In this document: piece after piece, positions 1 to 11,942 of the stretch
Layout: the number at the start of each line of letters is the position of its first letter
Numbering within the stretch: position 1 is the stretch's first letter
Assembly (NCBI RefSeq): GCF_021134715.1
Contig: NC_060023.1
Coordinates: 4,898,001-4,962,000, forward strand
DNA from: Daphnia pulex
Taxonomy: Eukaryota > Arthropoda > Branchiopoda > Diplostraca > Daphniidae
Reading direction: 5' to 3'
DNA: 64,000 bases
Made by a program: the position numbers and the translations under genes
Notes under the pieces: generated by a model
Databases searched by the model: none
Told to the model about the DNA's origin: nothing
The model's input: only the letters and a program-made list of their open reading frames with translations

Positions 1-344
1 GAATCCTTGTAGAAACTATCCTTACACTAGACATGGTCATCACCTCTTCTACTCGAACATCATCATTGATCTCATCATTACCTTCGATGCTCCTGAGTCA
101 CTTTCCGCCAGCTATGCTAGGAAGATCGAAAAATGCATCTGCCTGAGCCTGATCCTCACGCTCTCTTTTGTCATCGGGATACTAGAATCCTGGCTGCCAT
201 CCAACGACGCTGTGGCCGTCTCTCTTAGTATTCGGCCCTCTAGATGGCGACGTCTGCGGAGAAGATGCCAATCCAGGGCTCAATCGCCATTACTCCTCGA
301 AATCTAAGCGGCAACAGGGATGGTGAGGACAACCCGGCTCCTGC
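1..344 (+). pseudogene. R2/NeSL-like non-LTR retroelement, C-terminal fragment
   Basis: An open frame runs from base 2 to a TAA at about 344 and is cut off by the window start. It reads as the tail of a non-LTR retroelement protein downstream of the reverse transcriptase. Motifs include IIIDLIITFDAP and a basic end, RPSRWRRLRRRCQSRA, in the style of the region carrying the restriction-like endonuclease of R2/NeSL-type elements. Family assignment rests mainly on the neighbouring piece at 35276-37240, which carries recognisable RT motifs of the same style and lies just left of the second copy of the duplication. What is visible is only the end of the protein, so activity cannot be judged. Confidence 0.4.
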
Positions 345-577
345 TTTGTAAACACCTGTCATTTGTACTCTATTTTATTTGTCTCCATAATCCCAATTTA
401 AAAGTCTTTTAATTATCACCATATTCTCACATCGTCATCATTTTATTTCATATATTCTGTATTTAGTACTCGTTGACCAGCCCATTTTGTATTTTCTTGT
501 GTATTCACCCATTCCCAGCTCTCAAATTTCCACATTGATTCAACGTTGTCATTATTTCTTGAAACTAAAATTCTATG
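345..577 (+). other. non-coding, probable retroelement 3' UTR
   Basis: AT-rich sequence after the retroelement stop codon, with no open frame of note. It ends where the duplicated unit begins at 578, so it is absent from the left of copy B. Confidence 0.3.
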
Positions 578-884
578 TTTAAGCGTGCAAGAGCATAGAA
601 CATATAAAAGATAAGCAAAACTACTCAGTAATCGCCTACTCTCTATTATTCAATTATGGTTTACTAGTTGAATAGTAGAATTTTTAATAAAATACTGTTT
701 CTACAAAAAACTGTGTTTGGCAGTGTGGCGATAAAAAATAATATATTTTTAGCGAAGATTTACTGTGGCTTTTTCGATCTATTTTGACAAAGAAGCAAGA
801 CGGTGTTATCCAAGAGGCCAGAGACTTGAGATGAAGAAGCCAACCCCATGAGTTGACTAGTGAAGAAGAAGCTAGCACCAAGAA

Positions 885-1042
885 GCCAAAGGGGAAGTGG
901 CTTCTTGACTATGGACCGGTGGAAGGACGAATATGTTTGATGGAATTTTTCGGGAACAGATCAACACTTTTGAGATAACCTACAAGCTCAGTTTCTTCTT
1001 TGAAAGGTAATATATAACAATAAAAAATATAGAAATACAATT
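885..1042 (+). repeat. single copy of the 158-base unit
   Basis: The copy-A counterpart of the triplicated unit at 37548-38021. It is followed directly by the same downstream sequence (aagtgacatggtgacg) that follows the third unit in B. Confidence 0.8.
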
Positions 1043-2950
1043 AAGTGACATGGTGACGATATGTTAACTAATAGAGTCTGTTTTTTAAAGTTTGTATCCT
1101 CCAATACAGCTGACAAACGAGGGATTTTTACCAACTACAAATAAACTGGAACCAGAGATAAGGAGATGGCCAACTCAATGGGAGAGCCAGCAGACGACGC
1201 CAACCCATTCTGAACCCACCCTAAAACTATATCCCTACCACTCTTTGTGCTTCACCAGCGCTACGCTAGCGCCTCTACCGACCGGGCCCCGTAACATTGT
1301 TGGTAACGCAATTCCCCTACGCAACACAATTCCCCAATGACTAAACTATCCACTTCATCTTTTTTAAAGGTCGCCGCCGTTGCTGAAAATGACGTATGCT
1401 GATCAGGTCTGATACAATTGTGTTTTACAGAAAATTGTATAAATGTTGTGTGTTTTACAAATCGCAGCAAAAGCATGTTTTCAGATACGAAACTTATCTG
1501 TTTTATCTCTCTAAAACAGATTTCTGATTTCGAACTGTATTACAAACCACATCTGTTTTCACCCTATAAAATTGAACACTGGTTTGATTTTGCATTCCAG
1601 CTTTGCCACAATTCTGTATTCACCACGTAAAATTTAAAAACTATTTTCTCTCTGTTGTTACAGTTTCATTTTTAAATTTCTGTTTTGATTATTTAAAACC
1701 GAATGGCTTTTTATTCCAGGTCTGTTTTAAAGAAGCTGTAAAACAAATAAACAGACATAAAACACGAGTCGGTGTGCTACGTGGGGTCATAGGGGGTTTT
1801 GTCAATTTTTGCCAGGAATCAAAGCCGTCGAGGATGTTATAATCCACTGAGTCGACAAACTCTTCCCTATCCAACGGTATCATGAAAGCCAATGGTATTT
1901 TAATTTTTGAAAGCCAAAAGTATTTTAACTGAAATTAGCTCAGCTTAATTTGTCTTAAAAGCAGAAGCTGGCTTGAACTCCAGTGCCACAGATGATTATT
2001 TATCTGCGACAGTAAATTGCATTGGCAGTGATTTGGGTTCTAGAATCAGCTTGCATCGTTATCGATGAATTTCCAGCTGGGGTCGCTTAGGGTGTTTCAT
2101 GTTACAAAAAATTATTATTTCCGAGTTAGGGATCTGGATTGGGTTGTTAAATTATACGAATAGTAATATTCTGAAAAAATAGATTTTTAAAAAAATATTT
2201 GGATCTCGCAAATAAATAAAAATAAATTTTCAACTGCTTGCTAATGCCCTCATATCTGCACCAACAATTTGAGAGAAATATTTTAGCATGGATAGCGCAC
2301 AAAAGTAAAATAACTTAACATTCTGAAAAATAAGCTCATTTTATTGATTAAGCACGAATAAGAATGACGACTTACATATTTGGAACGCTTGTCTTTTTGA
2401 AACTCTTAAAGTGCGCTTAATGTTGCTCCATAACTTGAAGTAAATAATGCTGCTTCTCCGTATTTTCTACTGAATCCTTGAAGTCTGATATTAATTTAAA
2501 CCCCGTTTCACACAGTCGTTAAAAAATGCTAGTCCCCTTGTAATAGTCATCATTTTCTGATACCCCGTCACTCCAATATTTTTCTGGTAGCTTATTCCAT
2601 TCTAACATTTCATCTTTGATTCAGAAGGTGAAAAAACAGCTAACTTTTTGGACCCAAGAGCGATAATAATTTATCCGGATATTGTTTCTGGATTTTTTTG
2701 GGGGAATTTGGTTCGCACGAGGAATTTTGTAGATAAGAGTAGTTTGTTTGTTAGAGTTAGTGTAGTAGGTATGACTATTGACTACTAATGCTAGTCTTAG
2801 AGTAGCCGGTAGTTAGACAAAACGACAACTTCTTCTGTAAAGTACCAGAGATAATTTTAAATAGATTTGATCACTACTTGTGCTGATTTTTCGTTTTCTC
2901 TTTTGCAGAGAGAGTTTCATATGGCTAACATATTTAATATCCACTGAGAG
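1043..2950. other. no confident gene; short ORFs and transposon-like debris
   Basis: Repeated in B at 38022-39960. A short plus-strand frame at 1092-1340 follows a possible acceptor (ccaatacag), but its product is unrecognised. From 1420 to 1770 the sequence is rich in ctgtttt and aaaacag motifs in both orientations, including a hairpin at about 1496-1520. On the minus strand near 2440-2600 a broken frame reads like the C-terminal end of a transposase or similar protein (motifs GFKLISDFKDSVENTEKQ, LLQVMEQH), with stops in both copies. I cannot name the family. Confidence 0.3.
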
Positions 2951-3046
2951 GCAAATAGAGTACGCTCACTTCTTAAAATAATGATAAAGGCCAAAGTGCG
3001 AAACAACGCACCTGCAAAACGTCATGTGCTGTGTCTTGCTGCTATT

Positions 3047-3409
3047 TCATGGATTGAGTCCTAGAAAGTTGCGCAGGTTGTGTTCCATGTTGTGAGATGT
3101 GAAGTTATTGTTGATTTCTTCTCTTTCTAGCTCGAGTGCAGGACATTCCAGGAGGACATATACTGTTGACTTATCTTCCTCTTCGCGGTATTGGCAGGCG
3201 GAGTCTAGTTGGCTGTTGAAACGACCAAGATTGGCTTTAAGCCTATTGTGTCCTATTCTAAGTTTGAACAAGATTCTTGTGATGCTACGGCACTTGTGGG
3301 AGTACCATTTCAGCATACCTATTTTTGTTCTTGTGTGGGTATTGTCTTTATCTCTTCCTTTGTACAGTTCATTAATGTTTAATTTTTTTAGGTATTCTTT
3401 GAATACCAC
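3047..3409 (-). pseudogene. non-LTR ORF2 C-terminal tail
   Basis: This 120-codon open stretch is the end of ORF2 after RNase H. It shows an RILFKLRIGHNRLKANLGRF block, then C-x(n)-C and a final LECPALELE, the cysteine/histidine tail seen after RNase H in I- and Jockey-type elements. Copy B has the matching tail at 40087-40443 with small in-frame and point differences. Confidence 0.6.
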
Positions 3410-4551
3410 TGCTTGTTCAGTTAGGAAGAGTTGATGCTATCGGCTTCTGCTTGGAATTAGTTGGTTACTTTCTTCTGATGCTAATCAGTCTGCCACTTGA
3501 TTGCCTGGGATTGCTACGTGGCTTGGGATTCAATATAGATTGACTTTGATGCCTGTTGACTTTAAGTTATCTGCTGTGGTGAGTATGGCATTGATGATGG
3601 GTTGTTTTTTTTTTCTTTTTTTTGAGATTCGATTGATTGGATAACAGATATGGAGTCGGAAAAAATTTGTTAGTTTGTCACTTGATCGTCTAGATGGTAT
3701 ATTAGTTCCATTGATCTGATGATGGCCTTGGCTTCAGCTGTGTAGACCAATCAGTTTCTTGAGAATCGCCTATTCGCCTCCTCGATATCCAGACTTGGGA
3801 TTGTTACTGCAATGGTGGTTCTTTCATTGGATTTGTTGACTGGCCCGTCAGTGTAGGCAATGGTGGTTGTTTTAAAGTGATTGTGCTTGATCTCGTTGAA
3901 GAGTGCTCGTGATTCAGTTGGGTTTTTCATTGCAATTTGTTTTGAGAGTGGAAAGTATTTGATTGCGATAGGTCTTAACAGGGTCTCTACAGGGTGGCCT
4001 TTCTTGTAGGTAGGGGTAGTGTCCTGGTCTTGCTTGAAAAAAATCTATGTCAGCTAGAATAGAGTGACTCATAGTTGTTTTGAGGGAGTTGGACGTTTAG
4101 ATCTTTTCATGTCTTGGGGCTTCTCCTTATCCCCCAGCATCTTTTGTGTCAGGGTTGGTCTGGTTGTTTTTCAATTCTGAAGATGTATCGAGCAGCCAGC
4201 CAGGTTCTTCTAGTGTCTAAAGGTGGTATGTCGAGCACGCACTGCACTTTCTGACATTCATTGATTTGATTGACATTCCTCCATTTGCTGACACCGTCTA
4301 GGTGGAGAGTAAAGAGTTCTTCCGCTTTTGGGGGATCCTTGGAGGACTTCTACTTTGAGTGGGTGGTCTTCCGATAGGGTGTTGCCTATTCTGACGTTGT
4401 ATAGGTTAGGTTGCAGAGGAGGTTGTTTAGCCAGCCTAAGATGGTTCCATTAACGCCTTTGGAGGTTAACTTGAAAAAAAAAACGTAACTGTAAATAGTC
4501 TTTTCTATTGATTCTATCGATATTGATTTTTTTCCTCATGATTTTTCCGAG

Positions 4552-5766
4552 CTAGGATGTGATGGAAATGGGCCGATAGGACTCTAGTTTTTCTGCCGGC
4601 TCGTCAGGTTTGTGGATTATTGTTGCCGTTTTCCAGTAGAGTGATACATAGTGGGTCTGTAGCATGTGGTTGAATAGATAGAGTAAATGTATTTTGTTAT
4701 TTTCCGTCAGCATGGTTATCATTTGGTTGTGAATGAGGTCGTTTCCCATTGATTTCTGTTGAGTTGTCTTGTTGCTCGCTCTAATTCGTTGCCTGTAATT
4801 TTGGAGTAGAGGGTGTTGGGCTCATGGTATTCTCTTCCTCTGGTTATGTTGAGCTCTAGTTTTGGGTCGTCAGGGATGTAATCGTTTTTGGTTATCGTAT
4901 TGGATGGAGAATATTCTTTCTTTTTCTTTGGCTGATGTGACGGTTTGGTTTGTTTCAGGATCATTGGGAGAGCAATGGAGTTCTTGAGCTCTTTTGCCGT
5001 TTATCGAGGCCTTGGCAAATGCTCAGGTTTTTGTTGCGTTGTTTTTTGGACAAAGATTGTTGATGAACCTGTTAATTGATTCTTTTTTGGCCTTGCTAAT
5101 TATTCGTTTTTTCTCGTTTTCTTTCTTCATCCTTGTTTGACTGGCACTTTACTCCTCCTTTGCTGGGATCGCATGAATTTCGTGCTCTTCTTGCTTGAGC
5201 TACTGCCTTCTTGCCTTTTGCTGTCCACCACGGCTGGGCGTGCTCCCTTTTAACTTCGTCGGTCGGTTTTGAGATTTTGATTTTGCTGGTTTTGTTGGCT
5301 TCCATGATAGCATTGTAGTAGATCAGGTATTTGGCTTCGGTGTTTTCTAGTGTGTAGTATTCGCTATTATTGATTATTCTGTTGACTCCGTCGTTCCAGA
5401 TAATCCAGTCGGCATCTTTCAAGTTCCAGGTTGATGAGAGTGCGGTGGAGATCATGGGTTCGGCCCTGATTTTGATATGAGTTGGGAGATGGTCGCTGCT
5501 AAGATGAGGGCCGGTCATTGTTTCAGATGTCAGTGAAAGATGAGGTAACATAAGTGTCAGGTCGATATTTGAGATGGTGAGTGTACTTGGATTTGGTATT
5601 GTGCCTAAATTTATTAGAGTGGCTAATTCTAAGTCGTGTTCTTCTTCTAGTAAGTGGGCGATAGCACGTCCGCTTTTATTTGGGTGACTGCAAGTCGTCT
5701 CTCATCTGCCATGGTGGGCGTTGAAGTCGCCTCCTATTATTAAGTATTTACTCCTGCCCTGGAAAT
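4552..5766 (-). pseudogene. non-LTR ORF2, end of endonuclease to start of reverse transcriptase
   Basis: The frame at 5096-5551 holds the end of the APE endonuclease (SSDHLPTHIKI) and the linker with PWWTAKGKKAVAQARRAR. Frames at 4719-4964 and 4552-4749 continue the linker and the RT N-terminus (ATIIHKPDEPAEKLESYRPI). The GGDFNAHH motif of the endonuclease lies at about 5715-5755, just before the inserted element at 5777, and its N-terminal half resumes at 6710-6790 (VYVPNGSTIEEDEE). Stops and frameshifts separate the pieces. Confidence 0.65.
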
Positions 5767-5776
5767 CGTTTTTTTT

Positions 5777-6709
5777 TCGATTCGGCAAAAGTTGGCGAAC
5801 CGACTTGATAATTCAGCAACACCAATTCCAATTCGGCAACGCTATGGGACTGGCGTTTACCGAAATCTTAAAAAGATTGGGCGTGTAAAGCTTTACAAGC
5901 AGAACGAGTATGCACATAAAATATTGAAACACGTTATGTCAATCAACCTTATTCTATATGAAAAACCCCCCAAAATGTTCAACTACTTAAAAAAAGAAAT
6001 GGAGGAATTGTTTCAAAAGGAAAATGTTCTTTATCATAAACAGAATGAACATGTATTGGTCAAAATTTTTTTTCGTATATGCGGGTGAACTGGATTGCCG
6101 GAACTGTGTGGCTTCCCGTAAAGTGGTCTGTTTTTAACCAACATGCCCGAACAAATGACGATGCCGAAGGACAGCACAATCGTATCAATGAAAGGGTGAG
6201 GGCAAAAATTAATTTTTATGAACTAGTCGCAAAACTGTTATTTGAGGCTAAAATGATCCCATTGCAGAAAAGGTTGCTTTGTAGAGACAACATTTTAAAA
6301 CGTTGTCGAAAAGTTACAGCTGGCGTAAATGCAAAATAATATGAACTGTGAGAGTATTATTCAGCATCCATTTCTTGCAAACTTCGGCTAAAAAAGTCTC
6401 TGAAATTTACGATAGTGTCATGAACGAACTAAACGATGCAACATGCTATGATGATGACAAAGACGACCTTAGTGAATAATTGTCCTCAAAATTTCCTTCT
6501 CCGTAAATGATGTGTGAAAATAATCTTAATTTATGTATGAAAATAATATACAATTTCCTTCAGATGTTCCAGGAAATTTTAATTATATTTATATTTGTGC
6601 TTTTACAATTGAAAAACAATTTTTAAATTTGGCCGGATTGTAACGGCGATTCTGCAAAATGTTGATTCGGTAAGTGTCGATTCGGCAAGCAAAATTTTTG
6701 TCGAATCGA
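5777..6709 (+). mobile_element. short internally deleted MULE (MULE-3) inside the I-like element
   Basis: The insertion interrupts the endonuclease between EELDA and NDFQGR. Its ends are imperfect inverted repeats: tcgattcggcaaaagtt at the left and the complement of tcgattcgacaaaaattttg at the right. No clear target duplication was found. It carries the C-terminal half of a MULE transposase on the plus strand, so it is a deletion derivative that cannot move itself. It is present only in copy A because B has lost this part of the I element. Confidence 0.6.
5792..6339 (+). pseudogene. MULE transposase C-terminal half
   Basis: Two overlapping frames (5792-6088 and 6079-6339), joined by a slip in a run of T at about 6066, read as one region of a FLYWCH-type MULE transposase. 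The first has YRNLKKIGRVKLYKQNEYA and a helical segment. The second has the diagnostic WSVFNQHARTNDDAEGQHNR, corresponding to the RTNN..EG.HNR motif that holds the catalytic Glu. The first two catalytic Asp residues and the FLYWCH finger are missing, so the central part was deleted. Confidence 0.6.
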
Positions 6710-7274
6710 CCAGCATCCAATTCCTCATCTTCTTCGATGGTGCTTCCGTTGGGTACATAAACTGAAAATATGTCTATAAGGTTTTGTGTGTTATGTGGTA
6801 TTTTTTAAATTTAACTGAAAAATGGTTCTTCCAATAGGTTTCCGAGATTAATGCGACTAGGGGTTTGTAGAGGTGAATGTGGTATTTAAATTGAACTAAA
6901 TTTGCTTTCGTTAGGCTTCTTGCGTTGTTTTCAATAATCTACATAATTTGTTTTTAGTGGGTACTGAGGTTGCTGTGCTGCTTCTGTTTTGGAGTCTTTT
7001 TAGGTGTGTGGCGGTGTACTTGTCTTGTAGACTCTTTAAGAATTGAGTTGGTTGTTTATTCTTCTCTCTTTGGTCGGGGTGGGGGGTTTCGGTCTTCGTG
7101 TTGATCCTTATCTATGGTGTCACTTAATTCTGCCGATGATGGGAGTTTTTTTATTAGTTTTAAGAGGTTATCTAATTTGTTGTTAGTTGAATCTTGTCCT
7201 TTGTTTGGGTTGGATAGGGAGTTTTGGATTTGGCTGACCGAGTCTTCGAGGTTATCGACTTTCTTTTCTACTGT

Positions 7275-8110
7275 TCAGATTTTTTCCCATTCAGTTCTGA
7301 GTAGGTACATCTCGGTTTGGATAGCCAGGATTTGACCTTGTAGTATCCCTGCTTCCGGGTTTGCTTCTTCGTTGGGCTGGCTTCTCCTGAATGCTTGGCT
7401 GTAGGTAAGTTTTCGGTCTGCATGTTGGGGTCGTCCTTCTTCGATGGCTCGGGAGGTCGCTCTCACCTGAGAGAACTTGGGGAAGCTGGTAGAGCTTGAC
7501 GGATGGTTGTTGTTGCAGTTGACACATCTTGGGGTTGAGGAGCAATTGGTCATATCTTCATGTGGCTTCCCACAGTTTGCGCATACCTCGTTGTTTCGGC
7601 AGTAGTTGGCGGTGTGTTCTATCTTCTGGAACCTCTTGCATCTGAGGGGGTTGGCTTTTTGTGTTTCAGGATGAAAGATTATCCCGTCAAGGAAGGGCGC
7701 CCTTCAAATTCTAGGGCGACAGTGGTGGATGGGAATTTTTCTGTACCTTTAGTGATACTGAAGGACGGACGTTGGTTATACGGTATCCTTTATGTTTGAG
7801 GGTTTGTTGGATATCTTCAATAGATTCACCTATTGGAACTTGTCTTATTACCATTCTCTGTTTGGTGTAGCTATTTGGGAGTAAGCAGGATACAAATGGT
7901 GTCGTTAACGACTGATGCTGGGGTTTTCAATAGATCATCTTGTTGTTTGAGTGATCAGGGGCGGATGATTAGGTCTCCTCCTTGAGCGATTGACATTTTT
8001 TCGAAATGGCCATATTTCAGTTCGAGTTCATTCACGATTGACGAGATCTGATCGAATTTCATTCTCTTGAAGGTATTGCTCTCATCTCTTTTCATGAAGA
8101 TTGGTGGTAG
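7275..8110 (-). pseudogene. non-LTR ORF1 (gag-like) remnant
   Basis: The minus-strand frame at 7275-7553 carries CCHC-like pieces (TNCSSTPRCVNCNNNH) followed by a low-complexity QSQPNEEA-type tail, as in nucleic-acid-binding ORF1 proteins of I/Jockey elements. The upstream part (to about 8110) reads in pieces, for example MKFDQISSIVNELELKYG, with stops between them. It lies immediately upstream of the endonuclease of the same element. It is broken by several frameshifts. Confidence 0.55.
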
Positions 8111-8230
8111 CTTGTTGTTCACGTGGAAGCCCATTCCTCTAGAGAGGGGGAGGATCGGGCGGGATCGGCCTGGCGCCGGGCTCTTTCCTTGCCTGAGTGC
8201 GGTTCGCGGGAGAGTTGCACTTTGTGACAG

Positions 8231-9595
8231 GTGAGGGGAGTGGTTTTTTTAGCACTTTTTTGCTACGTCTATTCACTTTCAAATCTCAAAGTGGGCCATT
8301 ATCCACAGTTTCTATATTCTATACGCGTACAGAAAATTTGCACTGTCAAAAATAAAATCCACATTTTCATTGTTGCCAGATTGATTTTATTTTGGTGCGC
8401 TTCCCAAACTAGAATATTTCTCCCTAATTTTTGGTGCAGATATGTAAAAAGGTATTTACTAGTTGTTTCAATCTCCGATAAGAAATTATTTTTAGAACCC
8501 ATTTTTGACAATTTGTGTTTGGATTTCCCCTCCTTTTTGAATTTTTTGTGCTGTGCGGGTTCAAAATATTTTAAAAAATCAATTTTAAAGAATATACTAA
8601 TCGTATAATTTATCAACCTACTCCAAATCCCCAGTTCGGAAATAATTTTTTGTTGTAAAATAAAACATGGTAGGAACGCTTTAGGCTATAAAGAGAAACT
8701 ACAGGGAGCACAGAGAGTTTATTTTTCTTGTTCTACTTATTGAGAGAGTAAATAAGCCGAATTTGCTTGATCGAATCTTATCCAAGAAGTAGCTCCTGCA
8801 ACTGTTGACCGTAGTACGTGGCCAAAGCAGAGTTGAAGCAAAACATATGGAAGCTTCTATAGAACAATATAAAGCGACAAAAGTAAGTTTTTAAAAAATA
8901 CTTTCCCCTGATAATTGGTTTGAAACTGTTTGGATATTTATTGTGAAGAAATTCAATGACAACTCTATTATTGTTGTATTTGACAGAATTGCATTGTGTT
9001 ATGAATTGTTTGAGATTAGGAACAACTAATTGTTGGGTATTACTCTAGTTGTTATTGCTTCAATTCCTCAGTTTTTACGTCGAACTGTTGCTAAATTTGC
9101 TAACAGTACCATAACTCCATCAACAGTACATTAAATCATTATTTACGTTATTTCAGCGTAAAAAAACTATTTTTTTAAACGCACGTTCCTTTCCAGCTTT
9201 CTCCATGTAGTCTGTTGAATTTGTCAAAAACCATTGACTTATTTATTTAACTGATAAAAGTACAAAGACTTTACAAAGGAAAGATTCTTGGAGAATGGAG
9301 ATTGTTTTGGCTATATGTGTGACCTTCTGTGGGGTGCATGAAAATCTTACATCGGGTTTTAACGGAAAAATATATTTACGAAAAACTTTTTTAGGAATGA
9401 TTTCCCAAACTGCTTGAATATTTGTCCACATTTAATCTTTAGAATTTCGCTCCATTTTTTAATCACGTGTCGACATACAGTACCTACCGGCGAAGTTGGT
9501 ACAGTGTACCAACTTCAGCCGCTTTGAGCATGGCGTCTTATGGCGCTACGCGACTTTAGTTTTTATCTTTTAATTTGCAACCTCGTTGCTGTAAT
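8231..9595. other. A-only segment; no recognised gene, one promoter-like stretch
   Basis: Missing from copy B. A pair of overlapping frames on both strands at 8231-8616 has no recognisable motif; the minus one is lysine-rich. At 8697-8881 a TATA-like ctataaag is followed about 150 bases later by a short ATG frame (MEASIEQYKATK) ending in a good donor, gtaagt. This could be a promoter with a first coding exon or the edge of an LTR element. I saw nothing else in 8900-9595. Confidence 0.25.
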
Positions 9596-9869
9596 GTTAA
9601 GATTTTTTTATGGGGGTTCGAAACAAATTGGTGAAATGAAAAAAAAAATGCGCGGCCCCTTTATCTACAGTTTCCTGCTCTCTGGAACTGGCGCCAATTG
9701 TAACAACTTCACCGGCTGAAAGTTGAGCGTTTGCCGTGCATTTCATATGCCACTTCTCAAAAAGGGTCTTGTTTTTTTTTAAATCATAAAACCCTTTCCT
9801 TTAAGTTTTTAGGTACGATAAGGTGTACGATTAGGTACGATTATTTAGCCTTACGTAATACTTATAAAT

Positions 9870-10559
9870 GTGTTAGGTGGTGGCTCTTTAGGTAAGGATG
9901 AGATATTGTGCCCAATTTATCAAAATTATTACGAGGAAGTTTTGGGCTTGGACAACCCCGCAGTATCTGCAACAGCAATCCCAGTGAGAATTCTAAATAT
10001 TCCCATCAATAAATTTTTTAAATGTAACACATGTTTTCAATTACAGGTTGCCATTGACACCGAAGAATTAACTGTTGTTGCCAACAACGCTGTTCTTTAA
10101 CAACAAATCGTTTTTGCCATCACTGGACGGTATAATCAACCAACCGAAGAAGTTATATCAAATGAAACCTTAATGGTATCGTCTGAGAATAATCAACTCG
10201 TGGCTGCAGTCCATTACCCTGTACTATATTGGCGAGATTGGAAATTGAATGTCAAATGACCTGCCATCAATATGGACAAAGGAAAAAAATTGAAGAAAAA
10301 GAGTATAGTCGCCGAACGGGCACTTCAACATACAAGTAGTTCATCAATCAGCAGACCAAGCACACCATTAACATCACACTCGTCGCCAGAACCACAGGAC
10401 GCATTTAATGTTTTGAAAGAAAAAAGAGTTTCCTCAACCCTTCGTCAACTGATGAAGAAAACCAAATACTCCCTTTGTGATTTGGAAGAAACTACTGCCC
10501 AGAGTCGACTGACTGAACAACGATTGAAGGTCCTATCATCGGCCATGGATGTCCGTTAA
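9870..10559 (+). pseudogene. Harbinger Myb/SANT-like accessory protein remnant
   Basis: The first stretch (9870-10100) has the GGG...YEEVLGLDNPAVSATAIP pattern that follows the Myb/SANT-like domain in PIF/Harbinger second proteins; the Myb helices themselves are missing. A TAA after NNAVL is shared with copy B. Reading resumes to a C-terminal part at 10272-10559, with a Ser-rich linker and a final helical region ending in LSSAMDVR. Compared with B (41572-42069), A has lost part of the middle, around 10200-10260. In known Harbinger elements this protein helps the transposase reach DNA and the nucleus. Confidence 0.5.
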
Positions 10560-10859
10560 AAGCTGAAAGATCCAGTTTTAAGGGATGAACTCCATGAGGA
10601 TTTGATTGATTTATTGTACAATTTGAAAGAAAATGTATAAGTCTACAGTTTGAGTATTGTAATTACAATATGTTTCATGGATTCATGGAAATAAAAACAA
10701 TTAACGAGAAAATATCAGTCTTGCCACTCCGTCTCTTTTAATATGTCCCAGTCGTCGCAATTCTGCGTCTTTATTTGTAGGATTTCCAATCGGTCTTGCG
10801 TGTAATCCCTGCATGTCTTCTTCATCTGCATCATCATCAACAAAATCAACATCGACGCC

Positions 10860-11942
10860 TCAGTCGTCATCAAGTGGCATATTTAAGTCAATAGCCAAAT
10901 TATGCAAGACACAACAAGCCACAATCACCCAAGATACTTTTGTGGGACTCATTCGAATTTCAGAGTGCAATACATGGAATCTTTTTTTTAGAATACCAAA
11001 TGATCGTTCAATAGTGCAGCGCGTTGTTTCATGAGCCCGGTTAAATCTTATCTTATATCCTTCTACTGGATCAGTATAAGGAACAAACAGAAATGGAGTA
11101 TTTGAGTATTCACTATCACTTAACAAAATGCTGCTGCCAAAAAAACCCGATTAAATTTTTTTCCCGATTGTACTGCCCTTAAAAATAGATGAATCGTGAC
11201 ACGATCCAGGTTTTGTAGCACAAACACTCAAATATTTGTGACGGGCATCACATATTGCTTGCACATTGATTGAATGGTAGTTTTTGGATGTTGAATCCGA
11301 ATATGAGTTCCGCCAATGGAACCAATGATGCCTGGAATACGGGCTATTTCTGCATACTCGCGTTTAAACTATATATTTAACAAAATTTTACTAACATATA
11401 AACTTAGAAATTTAAAATGTTTTCTCACGTCATTAAGGTTATCGGGGATTCGAATATGATTCGGTGATATAAGGCATAAGGCTAGGGATACTGCAAAAAT
11501 GGACGTGAAACAGACGATTGGCTGTATCGAAGAACATTTCCTATTACAGTTTTGAATGTTCCAGTTGCATAGAATTGTAATGCAATCAGTACCATGTCAA
11601 GTCTGCTGTCTTTCTTTTCGGTAAAATGTCTGTTACCAGTGCTATTAAATATTACAGTTATGGTAGGAATATTCAATATACAACAATTCATGTTCAATTT
11701 ATACCTGTTAAATATTCTATTGAAGGTCTATCGAATCTAAATATCCTCATTAACTTTTCTGCGTAGAAATAACTTAAAATATCTTTCCGTGTTTGGTAAA
11801 ATGGGATAAGATGGCGTTTTTTTGCACTGCGTTCATCAGCTCTTTCTGAATTAGCACTTTCTGTTGAGGAATCGTCAACATTGTCTGTTAAATTATCTAA
11901 ATCTTCTAAAAACTCATCAATTACGTCAGTATGATCCGCCAT
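10860..11942 (-). pseudogene. HARBI1-like transposase, copy A (broken)
   Basis: The minus-strand gene starts at MADHTDVIDEFLEDL (11942). It continues through EYLTGIN, an intron, RHFTEKKDSRLDMVLIALQF with the ALxFYATGTF motif, another intron, the GIIGSIGGTHIRI block, and ends in the last exon with CTIERSFGILKKRF and NLAIDLNMPLDDD. The Glu of the DDE triad is present in TIERSFG. The first Asp, normally in GAIDGTH, is Gly (SIGGTH). A 31-base deletion relative to copy B at about 11286 shifts the frame before the second Asp exon block. The protein cannot be catalytically active. Confidence 0.7.

Larger units (their letters stand above)
3047..8110 (-). mobile_element. I-like (RNase H-bearing) non-LTR retrotransposon, degraded
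   Basis: On the minus strand, from high to low coordinate, come ORF1 with CCHC-type knuckles (about 8110-7270), an APE-type endonuclease, a reverse transcriptase, an RNase H and a C-terminal zinc-finger tail ending at 3047. Endonuclease motifs are YVPNGST, IIGGDFNAHHG and SSDHLPT. The RT begins near SYRPISITS and reads to a QGSP motif; the YxDD palm segment that should follow is missing. RNase H has YTDGPV. The tail (3047-3409) has the CP.LELE pattern typical of this class. Frames break repeatedly, so it is dead. It is interrupted by another transposon at 5777-6709. Domain order and RNase H suggest the I/ingi group; exact clade is uncertain. Confidence 0.75.

Noticed and set aside
3099..3434. 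Plus-strand Ser-rich frame of 111 codons (also 40139-40399)
   Set aside because: It is antisense of the I-element ORF2 tail, which has a clear family pattern.
9650..9700. Left terminal inverted repeat of the Harbinger element
   Set aside because: gggggttcgaaac only weakly resembles the complement of the right end, and the accessory gene lacks its start. I could not establish the end.
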